Assembly (NCBI RefSeq): GCF_009727055.1
Contig: NC_052349.1
Location: forward strand, 96,138,041-96,202,040
DNA from: Benincasa hispida
Taxonomy: Eukaryota > Streptophyta > Magnoliopsida > Cucurbitales > Cucurbitaceae
Direction: 5' to 3'
Length of the DNA stretch: 64,000 nt
The position numbers and the translations under genes were made by a program. The stretch's first letter is position 1, and every line of letters begins with the position of its first letter. This document shows positions 35,360 to 47,270 of the stretch, piece after piece. The notes under the pieces were generated by a model. That model saw only the letters and a list, made by a program, of their open reading frames with translations, searched no databases and had not been told where the DNA came from.

Positions 35360-38300
35360 CTCCCCCTCAAGCTGGTTTAACTATATCTTCCATTATCAAC
35401 TTGTCAATCATTCTATCAAATTTTACTTTTGGTAGCCCTTTAGTCAATATATCAATAGTTTGTTCTATACTAGGGAAAGATAAGGAATACATATCACACT
35501 AGTTTCAGTTTTCTCCTTAATAAAGTGTTTGTCGGCTTCGATATGTTTTTTTCCTATCATGTAGAACTGGATTATGGGCTATAGAGATGACCGCCTTGTT
35601 GTCACAATACACCCCTTTAGAAGACTTCCGAAAGACCTTTAGTTCTTCTAATAATCTTTTATCCATATTCTTTCACATACATCGTGAGCTAGAGCTCTAA
35701 ATTCTACTTCAACAATACTTTTGGCAACCAAGTTTTGTTTTTTTCCTACGCTAAGTGACTAGGTTACTTCCAACAAAAGAAGAATAGCCAAAAGTAGATC
35801 TTTTATCCATTGTACCTCTTGCCCAATCAGCATTTGTATAAACTTCAACCTGGAAATGGTTGTGTTTCTTAAACAATATGCCATTTCCTAGAGATGCCTT
35901 TAAATATCTCAAAATTCTATATGCAGCTTCAAAGTGGACCGTTCCTATAAGTGCATGAACTGACTTACCATGCTTACTACAAAAGCAATATTTGGGCGTG
36001 TGTGAGATAAATAAATAAGTTTTCCCTCAAATGTTTGGTACTATTCCCTATCCTTTATTTCCTTTATCTTTTGCAGCTTCCAAATTTCAAATTTCGTTCA
36101 ATAGGTGTCTCGGCTACCCTACACCCAACTAAACTTGTTTCTCCAAGTAGATCAATAACATATTTCCTTTGATTTACATAGATTCCCTTTTTAGATAATG
36201 CAAAGTCCATCCCTAGGAAGTATTTTAATGTACCTAGGTCCTTGATCTAAAATGCACTGGCAAGATTTTTCTTTAACATGTTCAAGTTCGCTTCATCATC
36301 ACTAGTAAGAATAATGTCATCTACATAAGCAATCAAAATTGTAACCTTATTATTTGTAGAATGCTTGTAAAACATGGTGTAGTTAGCTTGACTTTGAAGA
36401 AATCCAAAATTTGCAACTACTTTCCCAAATCATTCAAACCATGCTCTTGGAGATTGTTTAAGGTTGTTTAGAGATTTCTTTAGCCTACATACTTTGTCTG
36501 GCCCTAGATCACTTCCAAAACCTAGTGGGGTAAGCTCATTACACTTCTTCTTCAAGGTCACCATTGATAAATGCATTTTTTTACATCGAACTGGTGAATG
36601 GCCAATCTAAATTTGCTGCAAATGATAAAAGAACTCTGATGGAATTAATTTTAGCAAAAGGGAAAAAAGTTTCCTAATAATCAATCTCATAAGTTTGAGT
36701 GAATCTTTTTGCAACTAGTCTTGCTTTATATCTTCCTTACCATTAGCATTGTATTTTATGGTAAAGACCCATTTACACCCCACTGTTTTCTTGTCTCTAA
36801 ATCTACTATTTTCCATGTACTATTAAGTCTTAAAGCACTCATCTCTTCCATGACAACAACTTTCCAATTTAGATCATCTAAGGCTTCTTGTATATTTCTT
36901 GGAATAAATAACTTGTCTATCTTAGAGGTGAAAACTTCATAACTATTTGAAAAAAATTTGTATGACATATAATTTACAATGGGATATTTAGTACAACTTC
37001 TAGTACCTTTCTTAAAGCAATAGGAATATCAAGATCAAAGGCAATAGGTAATATATTTTTAATAATCAGAGGGTCATTAGGCAAGACATTTTTAATGGTT
37101 CGAATGACATTAGATTAAAAAGGAGTTGAAGGTTTGTTACTTGGAGTTTAAGAATCATCCCTCAGAGTTTGAGATTGGATTGATGACAAGTCAGCTATTT
37201 GGTCTTTTCTCATTTGATTGAGCCTTCTTCTAGTATAAAACTTAAACTCGGGATTCAAATCAATGGAATCCTTTTGTAGTAATTCTCCTCCTGAATTAGA
37301 ACTTTCTATACTTGACATTGAAAAGCTTGCAAGACTAGGACAAACAACATTTGGGAGTGAGATAGATACATCCCAAAAATTATCATTATCTAAGTTTAAT
37401 TTCTCCCCCTGAATATATTTTTTGGTGAAAAAATGTTGGTTTCCAAAAATGACATGTCCATTCTCACATAAAATTTTTTGGTCTAAGGATCAAAATATTT
37501 ATATTCTTTTTGGCTAGAGGCATAGCCTAAAAAATACATTTAATAGCTCGATGATCAAATTTTGATCGAAAATGACTAGGAAGATGCACGTAACAAATAC
37601 GCCTAAAAACTTTAATAGATAAATTAGAAGACAATCGAGTAGTTGAAAAACAACCTTTCAAAATAGGAAGTGGAGTTCTAAAATTCAAAACTTTAGAAGG
37701 CATTCAATTTATTAGGTAGATAGCCGCAAGAATTATTTCCCCCCACAAGTACTTAAAAACATTCATAGTGAACATTGTGGGGCTTAAGCAAACCTCTAGT
37801 AAATGCTTATTTTTACGTCGTGCAATAACTGTTCTGTTGATGGGTGTTTTCGACAAGTGTGAACAATGCCTTTGGTTTAAAAAAAAAAAAAAAACTCACT
37901 CAAATGTCCATTGAAATATTCAGTTCCATTATTTAATATAAAAAACCTATTTTGATGAAAAACTAGATTTCAATCATATTGTAAAAACATGTGAAAACAT
38001 CCTTCACGTTAGATTGTTTTATTAATAAAAAGACCTAAGACAAGTGAGTATAATCATCAATGAAAGTCACAAACCAACGTTTTCTACTATCGGTTTCAAT
38101 TTTAGAGGACCCCAAACATCACTATGGATTAAATAATAAAATGGTTTTCAAGATGAATAAGGTTTTGTGAAAAATGAGGAAAGATGACTTTTTGCAAAAG
38201 ATATGATGTTTACAATTTAAATGAGAACAATCAACTTCTTTAAAGAGATTCGGAAATAGAATTTTGAGATTGGAAAAACTCCAATGCCCTAGTCTATAAT

Positions 38301-38418
38301 GTCATAGCATAAATTTGATCTTTATCATAGGAAGAACTGAACTACTAAAGATTTGATTTTTTCTTTATTACCACAAGAAGGTTCATCAAAATAGTATAGG
38401 CCATCAAGCTATTAGGAT
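35360..38418 (-). pseudogene. Copia element C: integrase, RT and RNase H remnant
   Basis: Heavily decayed minus-strand pol. From right to left: end of the pre-integrase region (LDGLYYFDEPSCGNKE, about 38,410-38,360), the integrase start with a SDVWGP block (about 38,110), further integrase to about 37,400, RT from 36,968 (IPRNIQEALDDLNWK, EEMSALRLNSTWKIVDL), and RNase H near 35,500-35,700 preceding the polypurine tract. Many stops and shifts. Its upstream part, including the protease, is found beyond the palindromic insertion at 46,853-47,270, so this element was split in two. Confidence 0.8.
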
Positions 38419-40468
38419 TGGTGTCCTAATTCCTCCAGAGTCTCATAGTTTGTAAATTGTACAACATTATTATGAATAAAATGAGAGTTATTTTATTCTG
38501 TATTTACTCATATCCTAATAAACAGAGATCCATGGTTATTGTTTGTAAAACCTAAGCATGTATATGAGATATACAAGTGGATCATGCCCTTAAGTGATAG
38601 CCTAAAAGGTCTGTAGTATAAGGATATAGGAGAGATACCTTATCCTGGTGACACTACGGATACGGCCCACTTTATAGAGGTTTACAAGTGGTTGTTGAAC
38701 TACTACAGATGGTCTGGTCCTGACCATTCATGTGGAGACGTGTGAGCGGGGGGTGTCCTATATAAAGAGTTTGTATAAGACCAGACCACGAGATGAATAG
38801 TCTCTTTATATAACACCGTTGATACTTGAGACTTACACCTCACCTAAATGACCATGGGTGATATGACTTTAATCCTGAGTGTTTTGGGAACTCTTGCCTT
38901 TGAGGGCGGTCATTTGATTAATATGGGTGAGAGTGGCCAGATTGCCAACTCAACAAGCCTACCTTTTTGAGGATTTTTCTGATTGGGGAGCAGGGAACTC
39001 AGTTACACAAGATGGAATTCATTCCTTCCCTGAAGCAGGGGTAAGTAGATAGATTGCTCCCTTAAGAGCTGATTCCAAGTCTTGAACATAGTGGCCACAT
39101 CCTCTCTTTGGAAGAGAGGGCTCAGTCATAGTCCCTACTATGACTTATGTTCATTAAAGGAATCAGTGGTACTTAAGGAGTTAGATGTAACTACAGAGGC
39201 AAAACGGTAAATTGGTCCAACTGTACTTACAAGCAATCTGTGAAGGGTTATCACACTGTTGATTGGTTGATATGGACACAAAATATATTTGTAATATGGA
39301 GAGTGCAGCTGTCAGTATTTAGTGGAGTGTTCGGTAGTTAACAGATGGTGGATCTCATGACTAAAGAGTTTAGTCAATTATTCACATATCGTTGATGCTT
39401 CAAGCTACAGGTCCATAAGGTCCCCTTGGTAGCTCAATAGATTCAAGTTGAGAATCAGTTCTTGGAGTTAGTTTGAAGTGTTCAAATTAACATGAGGAAA
39501 TTCAATTATATATGATATAGTTGGTGTGATGTATGAGATACATCAAGTGGAGGATTAATGTAAATATGATTTATATTAAATACCATAAAATAGAAAACGA
39601 ACTATGGTTTGTATGTTTCATGAGATAAATATTAAAACTATAGGTTATAAATATAATATGGTAAGTTGGTTATCATATTTATTTATAATAATATTAATTA
39701 TTTGATAATTATCTCTTTTTCTCTAATAACCAATTGAGTGGGAAGTTATTGGTGGTTTTATGGTAATCGTGAGATAAAGGAAAAATATTTTTCTAAAATT
39801 AACTGTTACTTTATTCGGAAATTTTCTCACGGACAAGGCTATCAAGTGAAAGTGTTTCACTAAGCGATAGTAAAAAAGTGACTAAACGATCGTGGACATT
39901 AACTATATGATAGTTCATTCAGCTGATCGTAGCTAAACGATCGCGTGGCATTGTCTATACGATAGGCTGTCATTTACTATATGATAGACAGCTTCCTATC
40001 TTCCACTTGCTCAATCGTCTACACGATTGTTGTCCTCCAGTCTCTTCCTCTAACCAAGTTCATATAGAGCCCACAACTCCTGGATTCTCACACCGAGAAT
40101 ACCAAGGTAACCATTATGGTAGTGTCCTCACTCAACTCGATTGATTTCGAGGTTCTGGAGGTCGTTCCTTGGGTTCGTGATTGTTGTGTTCATTATGTTC
40201 GTGTTGGTGATTGTGTTTCACCAGTCATTGCGTTCGAGAGCTGAGTTGCTGTGGACGCTTGTAGATTGATCGAGGGAGTTTGAAGAATGTTTCTTCAAAT
40301 GTATGCATACTCTATCCCTTGATATTCTTTGAAAGCATATTGTAATTTCTATTTGTGCATGCCTGTTAGTTTCCATTTATCAGCTGTAATTGTTAGTGTT
40401 CAATTTCGAACGGAATTTGGAACGATCCTTCCACTGCTCATGGAAATCCTCGTGTATGATTTCCTACA
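38419..40468 (+). mobile_element. Copia family B LTR, copy 4 (complete 5' LTR, 2.05 kb)
   Basis: Starts TGGTGTCC at 38,419 and ends CTACA at 40,468, followed two bases later by an intact primer site. It is the only complete copy of the family in the window and defines the family. It contains the TCACACCGAGAATACCAAGG block (40,088-40,107) and an ACGAT/CGATCG-rich stretch at 39,860-40,030. It is inserted in copia element C. Confidence 0.85.
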
Positions 40469-40470
40469 AT

Positions 40471-40482
40471 TGGTATCAGAGC
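40471..40482 (+). other. Primer-binding site for initiator tRNA-Met
   Basis: TGGTATCAGAGC, continuing TAGG, is the standard plant copia primer site complementary to the 3' end of initiator tRNA-Met. It lies 2 bp after the LTR end. Confidence 0.92.
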
Positions 40483-42981
40483 TAGGTTGTTTTGATATTC
40501 CAAATTTAACTTCTGTTTTAAACTTCTTTTATAGTCATGGTGGGTTTTCTGCATTGTGTTTAAGTATTAAATGCATTTTTGGATGGATGTCGATGAATGT
40601 TTACGGGAGAATTACCTCTCTTTAAAGCTTTCTTTGAATTTACAAAGTGTTAATTTGTAAGAGCCCCTGCGTTTTTGGGCATAATTTACAAGTAATCGAG
40701 TCTGTAATTCAAGGTGTTTGAGTTTGTTGAGTCGTTTGTGATGAAGTTTCGAAGCATGGAGATGCGGTTCTCATCAAGGAAGAAGACCAAGGGTTGATCG
40801 TATCATGTAGCCAAATGTAAACGATAGTTGAGTTTTTACTAAACGATCATGTAGAAATATTCTGCCCGATCGTGTAGTATTTACTAAACGATCGTTTAGC
40901 TAATGTTAAATGATGGGGTAAAGCGTTTGCTCTATCGCGTAGCGTTGGTTGCTCGATCGCGTGGACGCTGGAGGTAAACGATCGTATAGAGCATTTGATG
41001 CTCATCGTTTAATAAAAGGCGCACGCACTAAACGATCGTGTAGTTAACATGCTTCATCACAGTCACTGATTACACGATCACGCGGTATACAATACCTTGG
41101 CGCTTGCTCAGCGATCATTTAGACGATTGTGTTTCACTACATCGTTGTCATTTAGTCAATCGATTAAGGCTTGCATTGCACGTTACGCATTGCACGATCG
41201 CGTGCCTCATGCTTCATCGCATAGAAAAGGTACACGATCGTTGCTAAATGGTTGTTTAGCTCAGGACGCGCTGGTAAACGATTGAGTAAAGCGTTTACTC
41301 TTTCTATAGGCGATCACATGGAGTTGGTACACGATCAAGGAGACGTGGACTTCAACCGAATGATTCAAGACCTGGTTCACCTGTTTGAACCTGAGACTCT
41401 TTGCTATTTGTAATAGTTAGCTTTGGTTTTGAGGATTTTGAGGTTAATTATCCCGGTTCATCAACTTTTATTTAATATACATGAGATGTATGTCGTTTAT
41501 ATGGCATAGGTATGACATATAGATTTAAAACCCACCTTAGGTTATGCAATTATTCATGCATCATATATTATAAGTGTTATAATATAGCTTTTGGCATGAT
41601 GAAATTACAAGAGAGCATGCGCATGCATTATGAAATATAAGAGTTATATTCATGCATGCAGTATGCATATTCATGCATCATCTTTATATTATAAGCATTA
41701 TAGTAAAAGGGTGAATGGAAGCATGTTTGCTTGGTTCATTGCTTGGTTGTATAAGTGTTATATAAAAGTAGCAATGAATGAAAAATGTATGGAGCATGAC
41801 ACTTAGGCCTGTTTATAAGCGTTATGAATGCTTTGTATGTATTTGCTTCGCGTTGTGGATAGTTTTGGTTGTTTCTGTTATAAGCGTTATAATGGAAATT
41901 AGAACTAAAATCAATAAGAAAGAGTTGCATGCGAACTTAGGCAAACTCATGTTTTAAAAAGGTTTTGAAATTGGATTGAGATAGACCTAAGTTCAAGGTT
42001 CTAATGGGATTAGCAACCTAAGTTTAATCTTTTTAAATCGGTTTAATAGGATTAAATTGATTGGCATAAAAGATTAAAATTGTATTAAATCTATCTATAA
42101 GGGACCTTTTGTCTAAGGCGAGTTTTGTCTAGGCTAGGGTACTTAAGCTAACGGAAACGAAACACCACTATCTGGGAACCTACCTGGAAAGGTGAATTAA
42201 ATAGATTTTCTGCAAACATGCGATAGTTGATCAAAGACTTCATTAAAGAGTTTAATGAATGATGATCAAAAGTTGTTCAACTTTCCAAGGTAAAAGTTAC
42301 TCTTGAGCAAACCTGAAAAGTCACTTAGTTAAAATCCTTAGCCGTGTTTTTTCTAAGTAAAAACTAAACCCTAGGTTATAAAATACTCAGTGGGAGGAAG
42401 AGATATATATGATATGTCAATGATTCCACTCATGTTTCTCCCTGAATGTTCACGTTGTGAGATTCATGCTTAGCCTCGTGGTGACCTAGGAGCATCCCCC
42501 TTCGGATGGTGTTTACATGAGTCAATATCAAGGTGGCCGAAGAGAGTATTTATAGTAAGTGGGTGAAGGGTGTGTGTCAACACGTCCTGCGGTCTCCTTC
42601 ATTGGTTTGCACTATGAGATCATTCTTGCACTCCCTGTGGCGCCCTGGGAGCGTCTCCCTTTCGAATGGGTTTTATGCAGTTGGTTAATATCAAGGTGAA
42701 ATCCAGAAATGGATAGAGTTACTTTAGTTTTTGTCTCAATCGGATTTTTTCCCTTCGTATTGGCTTATTAGAGCGAAACTCTAGGGCCTAAAATGACGGG
42801 TCACACTTACGAGAAATTGTTAAGCAAGTTAATGATTTTTTGACCAAATCAATGATGGCTAGTCATTATAGGAACAAGAGTTGTTCTATTATCAATGGTT
42901 GGTTGAGAATGTCTCGATTCAGAGGAGGGATAAATTGACCACCCTTCCATAGCTTTTGTCAAAAATCTTTGAAACATCATT
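40483..42981 (+). mobile_element. Non-coding internal region of the family B element, left arm
   Basis: No gag or pol found; short frames have no domain. It contains a cluster of CGATCG-type motifs (about 40,795-41,345), then repeats of TATAAGTGTTAT-type words mixed with CATGCATG (41,560-41,895), then a two-copy repeat of about 160 bp with GGAGCATCCCCCTTCGGATGG at 42,488 and a related block at 42,648. It looks like the internal domain of a large non-autonomous LTR element. Confidence 0.7.
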
Positions 42982-42995
42982 ACGAAAGCCAATCC

Positions 42996-45495
42996 AATGA
43001 TGCTTCAAAGGTTTAGGACAAAAGCCGCCGAAGGGAGGTCAATTATCCCTCCTCTAAATTAAGAAGTTCTCAACCAGTCATTAATACCAGAACAACTCTT
43101 GCTCCTATAACGACTAGCCATCATTGATTTGGCCAAGAGATCATTAACTTACTTAACAATCTCTCGTAAGTGTGACCCGCCATTTTAGGCCCTAGAGATC
43201 CGCCCCAAAAAGCCAATCCAAAAGGAAAATATCCGATTGGGGCAAAACCTAAAGCGACCCTATCCATTTCTGGAGTTCACTTTGATCTTGACCAACTGCA
43301 CAAAACTCATCCGAAGGGGGACGCTCCCAGGGCACCACGAGGGAATACATAATGATCTCACAGTTGTGAACCAATGACAGAGACCGTAGGACATGTTGAC
43401 ACATACTCTTCACCCACTTACTATAAACACTCTCTCCGTCCACCTTGATATTGACTCTTGCAAACACCATCCGAAGGGGGATGCTCCCAGGGCACCATGA
43501 GGCCAAGCATGAATCTCACGGTGTGAACATACAAGGAGAAACGTGAGTGGAATCATAGACATATCAGATATATCTCTTTCTCCCACTGGTATTTTATAAC
43601 CTAGGGTTTAGCTTACTTAGAAAAAACACGACTAAGGATTTTAACTAAGTGACTTTTAGGTTTGCCCAAGAGTAACTTTTACCTTGGATAGTGAAACAAC
43701 TTTTTTATCATCATCCACTAAACTCTTTAACGGAGTCTTTGACCAAATAGTCGTATGCTTATTGAAAATCCATCTAATTACCTTTCCAGATAGGTTTCCA
43801 GGTAGGAGTGTTACGTTTCCGTCAACTTAAGAAACCCAGCCAAGCCAGAACTCGCCTTAGACAAAAGGTCCTTTATAGATAGATTTAAAACAAATTTATT
43901 CTTTTATGCCAACCAATTTAATCCTATTAAACCGATTTTAAAAGATTAATCTAGGTTACTAAACTCTTTAGAACTACTTGAACTTAGATCTATCTCAATC
44001 CAATTTTAAAACCCTTTTAAAAAAAACTTGACTTCACCCTAAGTCCGCATGCAACTCTTTCTTATTGATTTTAGGTCTGATTTTCTTTATAACACTTATA
44101 AATGGAAACCATAACCACAATGCTAAGCTAACACATGCAAGGCATTCATAACAATTATAAACAGCATAAGTGTCATACTCAATGCATTGTCCATTCATTG
44201 CTACTTCTTTGATATAATACTTATACAAAACAGCAATGAAAAAGCATTCACCCTTAGACTATAACACTTATAATAAAAGAATGATGCATGACAATGCCCA
44301 CTGCATATAAAATATAACTCTTATATTTCATGATGCATGTGTATGCTTTTAAGTAATTTCTTCATGCTCGATTATAACATTTATAATACATGATGCATGC
44401 ATAATTGCACAACCTAAGGTGGGTTTTAAACTATATGTCAAACACTTTGACATATAAGCACCATACATCACATGTATAATAAATAAATGTTGATGAACTA
44501 GGTAAAAATGCCTTAAAATCACAATGATTAAAGCTAACTATTACAAAAAAAACAAGGAGTTTCTGGTTCAAACAGGCAAATTAGGTCATGAACCGTCCAG
44601 ATGAAGCAACGCGTCTCCAACTATCGTGTACCAAACTCCCCGCATCGTCTACACGATAAAACAAACGCTTTACTCTATTGGTTACCAATGCTCCCAGAGC
44701 TAAACGATCATTTAGCAAATCCTACACAATCGTGTACCTTTTACTAAGCGATGAAGCTTGAGGTACGCAATCGCTTAGTGCACTCCGCACAACGCATGCC
44801 TTTCGCGATCGTCTAAACGACTATAATGCAGCAAAGCACCATCGCCTAAACGATCGCTTAGCGAACGCCTTAGTATCGTATACCGCCTAATCATGTATGT
44901 AGTAACTAAGCGATGAGACTTGCTAACTACACGATCGTCTAGTGCGCGCCTTTTACTAAACGATGAGCATCACAAGCTCCCACTACGATCGTCAACCTTC
45001 AGTGCCTACGCGATCGGGCAACCAACGCTACGCGATAGAGTAAACGATTTACCACATCACTTAGCATTTGCTAAACAATCATTTAGTAAATATACATGAT
45101 CGTATAGAAAAATCTACACGATCACTTAGGTAAATCCCAACGATCATTCACCTTAGGCTACACGATACGACCAACGCTTGGCCTTCTTCTTCATTGAAAA
45201 CCGCATCTCCATGCTTCGAAACTTCATCATGAACGACTCGACTAACTCAAACTCTTTGAATTACAGACTCGATTGCAAGTTAATTACGCCCAAAAACACA
45301 GGGACCCTTATAAATTAACACTTTTAATTGAAGAAAGCTTTAACTAAAGGCAATTAAACCCGAAACATTCATCAACTTCATCCAAAAATGCACTTAACAA
45401 TTAAACACAAATGCAGAAACCCACCGAGACTATAAAATGAAGTTCAAAACAGACTTGTAATTTGAAATATCAAAACAATCTGACTTTGCACCAAT
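42996..45495 (-). mobile_element. Internal region of the family B element, right arm (mirrored)
   Basis: Minus-strand counterpart of 40,483-42,981. CGATCG-type motifs lie at about 44,615-45,175, TTATAA-containing words at 44,080-44,480, and the 160-bp repeat units at 43,309 and 43,469. The primer site is decayed (TGGTGCAAAGTC, about 45,482-45,493 on the minus strand). No coding domain. Confidence 0.75.
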
Positions 45496-46852
45496 TGAAG
45501 GAAATCATGCATGAGGATTTCCATGAGCAGTGGAAAGATCATTCAAAATTACAATCATATATGAACTTTACAAATTATAGTCATAAATAGAAACATACGG
45601 TTATGCATTCATTACAGAAATTACAGCATGATACTACAAATAATCAAGGAGAAATGTTACACACATTTGTAGACTCATCGCCAACGTCCTTGATCACGAA
45701 TGCTCGAACACAGCAACCTTGAACGCTCGTCCAACACGACCGCTACACTACACGAACACCACGCCCTCGAACTCAGCGATCGCCTCGGTCATGAACACCC
45801 CAACAGCACGAACAGCCTCCACAAAACCTCGACGGTGTCGAGTTGAGTATGACACCACCAAGAAGGCTACCTTGGTATTCTCGGTGTGAGAATCCAGAGG
45901 GTGGGCTCTGTGTGGACTTAGATTGAGGTAGAAGACGAAGGAAACAACAATCGTGTAAACGATTGAGGCAAATGGGAGAAGGCCAAATCTATTGTATAGG
46001 TTGATGTCCAATCGTTTAGCAAAAGCTAAGCGATCGTCTAGCAAAAGCTAAGCGATCGTTTAGCTCATCGCTTAGTTGCATGTTTTGTCGCCTACAAATA
46101 CTATACGATCGTTTAGTTCGCTCTAAGTTGTCGCTTAGTAAATCCTATTTACTTGACAACTTCCGTGAGATTCCAAGAGAGAAAAATCTCAAGCTTACAA
46201 AACTTAACCTTACCAAAATTAGGAAAACAGTTTTTCTTTTATCTCATGATTACCATAAAACCACCAATAATCTCCCACTCAATTGGTTATTAGAGAAAAA
46301 GATTTAATTATCCAATAATTAATATTACTATAAGATAAATGATAACCAACTTATCATACTATATTTATAACCTATAGTTTAATATTTCATCTTATGAAAC
46401 ATATAAACCATAGCTCTTTTTCTATTCCATGGTACTTAATTAAATCTCATTTACATTAATCCTCTACTAGATGCATCTCTATACATCATACCGATCATAT
46501 CATATATAATCAAATTACCTCTTGTCAATTTGAACATTTCAAATCAACACCAAGAACTAATCCTCAACTGAATCCATTGAGCTGCGAAGGGGACCTTATG
46601 GACATGTAGCTCGAAGCTCCAACGGTATGTGAATAACTGACTAAACTCTTTAGTCACGGGATCCACCATCCGTTAACTGCCAGACACTCCACTAAAGACC
46701 GACAACTGAACTCTCCTTACCACAGATATATTATGTGTCCATCTTAACCAATCAACAGTGCAACAACCATTCACAGATCGCTCGTAAGTACAGCTCGGCC
46801 AATAACCGTTATGCCCCTGTAGTTACATCTAACTCCTTAAGTACCACTGATA
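45496..46852 (-). mobile_element. Copia family B LTR, copy 5 (truncated, mirrored)
   Basis: Minus-strand LTR whose 3' end is at 45,496, matching 40,468. It runs to 46,852, which equals about 39,165 of the complete copy, so its first about 750 bp are missing. It keeps CTTGGTATTCTCGGTGTGAG (45,871-45,890) and CGATCG-type words at 45,945-46,115. It ends abruptly against copia element C. Confidence 0.85.
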
Positions 46853-47270
46853 TTTTTAATGGTTCCTTTTCCTACCATTAGTGAAGGACATGAAGGATAA
46901 TTTAATGGTTAGAAGTTAATTTAGGGACATGAAAGACAGATTTTAGAGTGATATCTTTAATCAGTTTATTTCCTTTTCCTACCATTAGTGAAAAACTATC
47001 ATCTACAATTCTATCTTTTCATTGCAATATGAGGGAGAATAATAAAGAGAGATGATGAACTAGTCACATGATAAGAAGCTCCAGAATCAATAATTCACAA
47101 AGAAGATTTGTGAGACAAAAGACTTAAGGATGACTACTTGGTTGTGGCAAGGAAACACGAATTATTAGCTAATAAATTGGTTGGTAGGTATGTCATGGTT
47201 TGATGAATTAGTTCATTTTACATGATAACAGTAATAGGTAAATGGAAATAATAGCCTTCGAGATAAAAAT
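46853..47270 (-). pseudogene. Copia element C: protease and flanking region
   Basis: The minus strand near 47,090-47,040 encodes IIDSGASYHVTSSSSLF, the catalytic DSGA motif of copia protease, followed by a decayed stretch with HVPKL-like sequence. With 35,360-38,418 it forms one element that the palindrome interrupts. A direct repeat of TTCCTTTTCCTACCATTAGT (about 46,863 and 46,971) lies beside the insertion border. Confidence 0.75.

Larger units (their letters stand above)
39125..46852. repeat. Giant degenerate palindrome with a 14-bp spacer
   Basis: The sequence left of 42,982 is mirrored right of 42,995. At the centre, GAAACATCATT faces AATGATGCTTC across the spacer 42,982-42,995. Matching blocks were followed outward by eye: the GAGGAGGGATAA block, the 160-bp repeats, the TATAAG words, the CGATCG cluster, the block around GGAGATGCGGTTTTC, the primer-site region and the LTR to about 39,125/46,852. 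Identity by eye is about 85%, with small indels. Both arms keep the same order and nearly the same distance from the centre. Confidence 0.9.

Noticed and set aside
40329..40625. 98-codon plus-strand frame spanning LTR end and primer site
   Set aside because: It crosses the LTR boundary and the primer site, which cannot be part of a gag protein, and has no domain.
40795..41345. CRISPR-like array
   Set aside because: The repeated word is short, degenerate and irregularly spaced in a plant genome. It does not have constant repeats with unique spacers.
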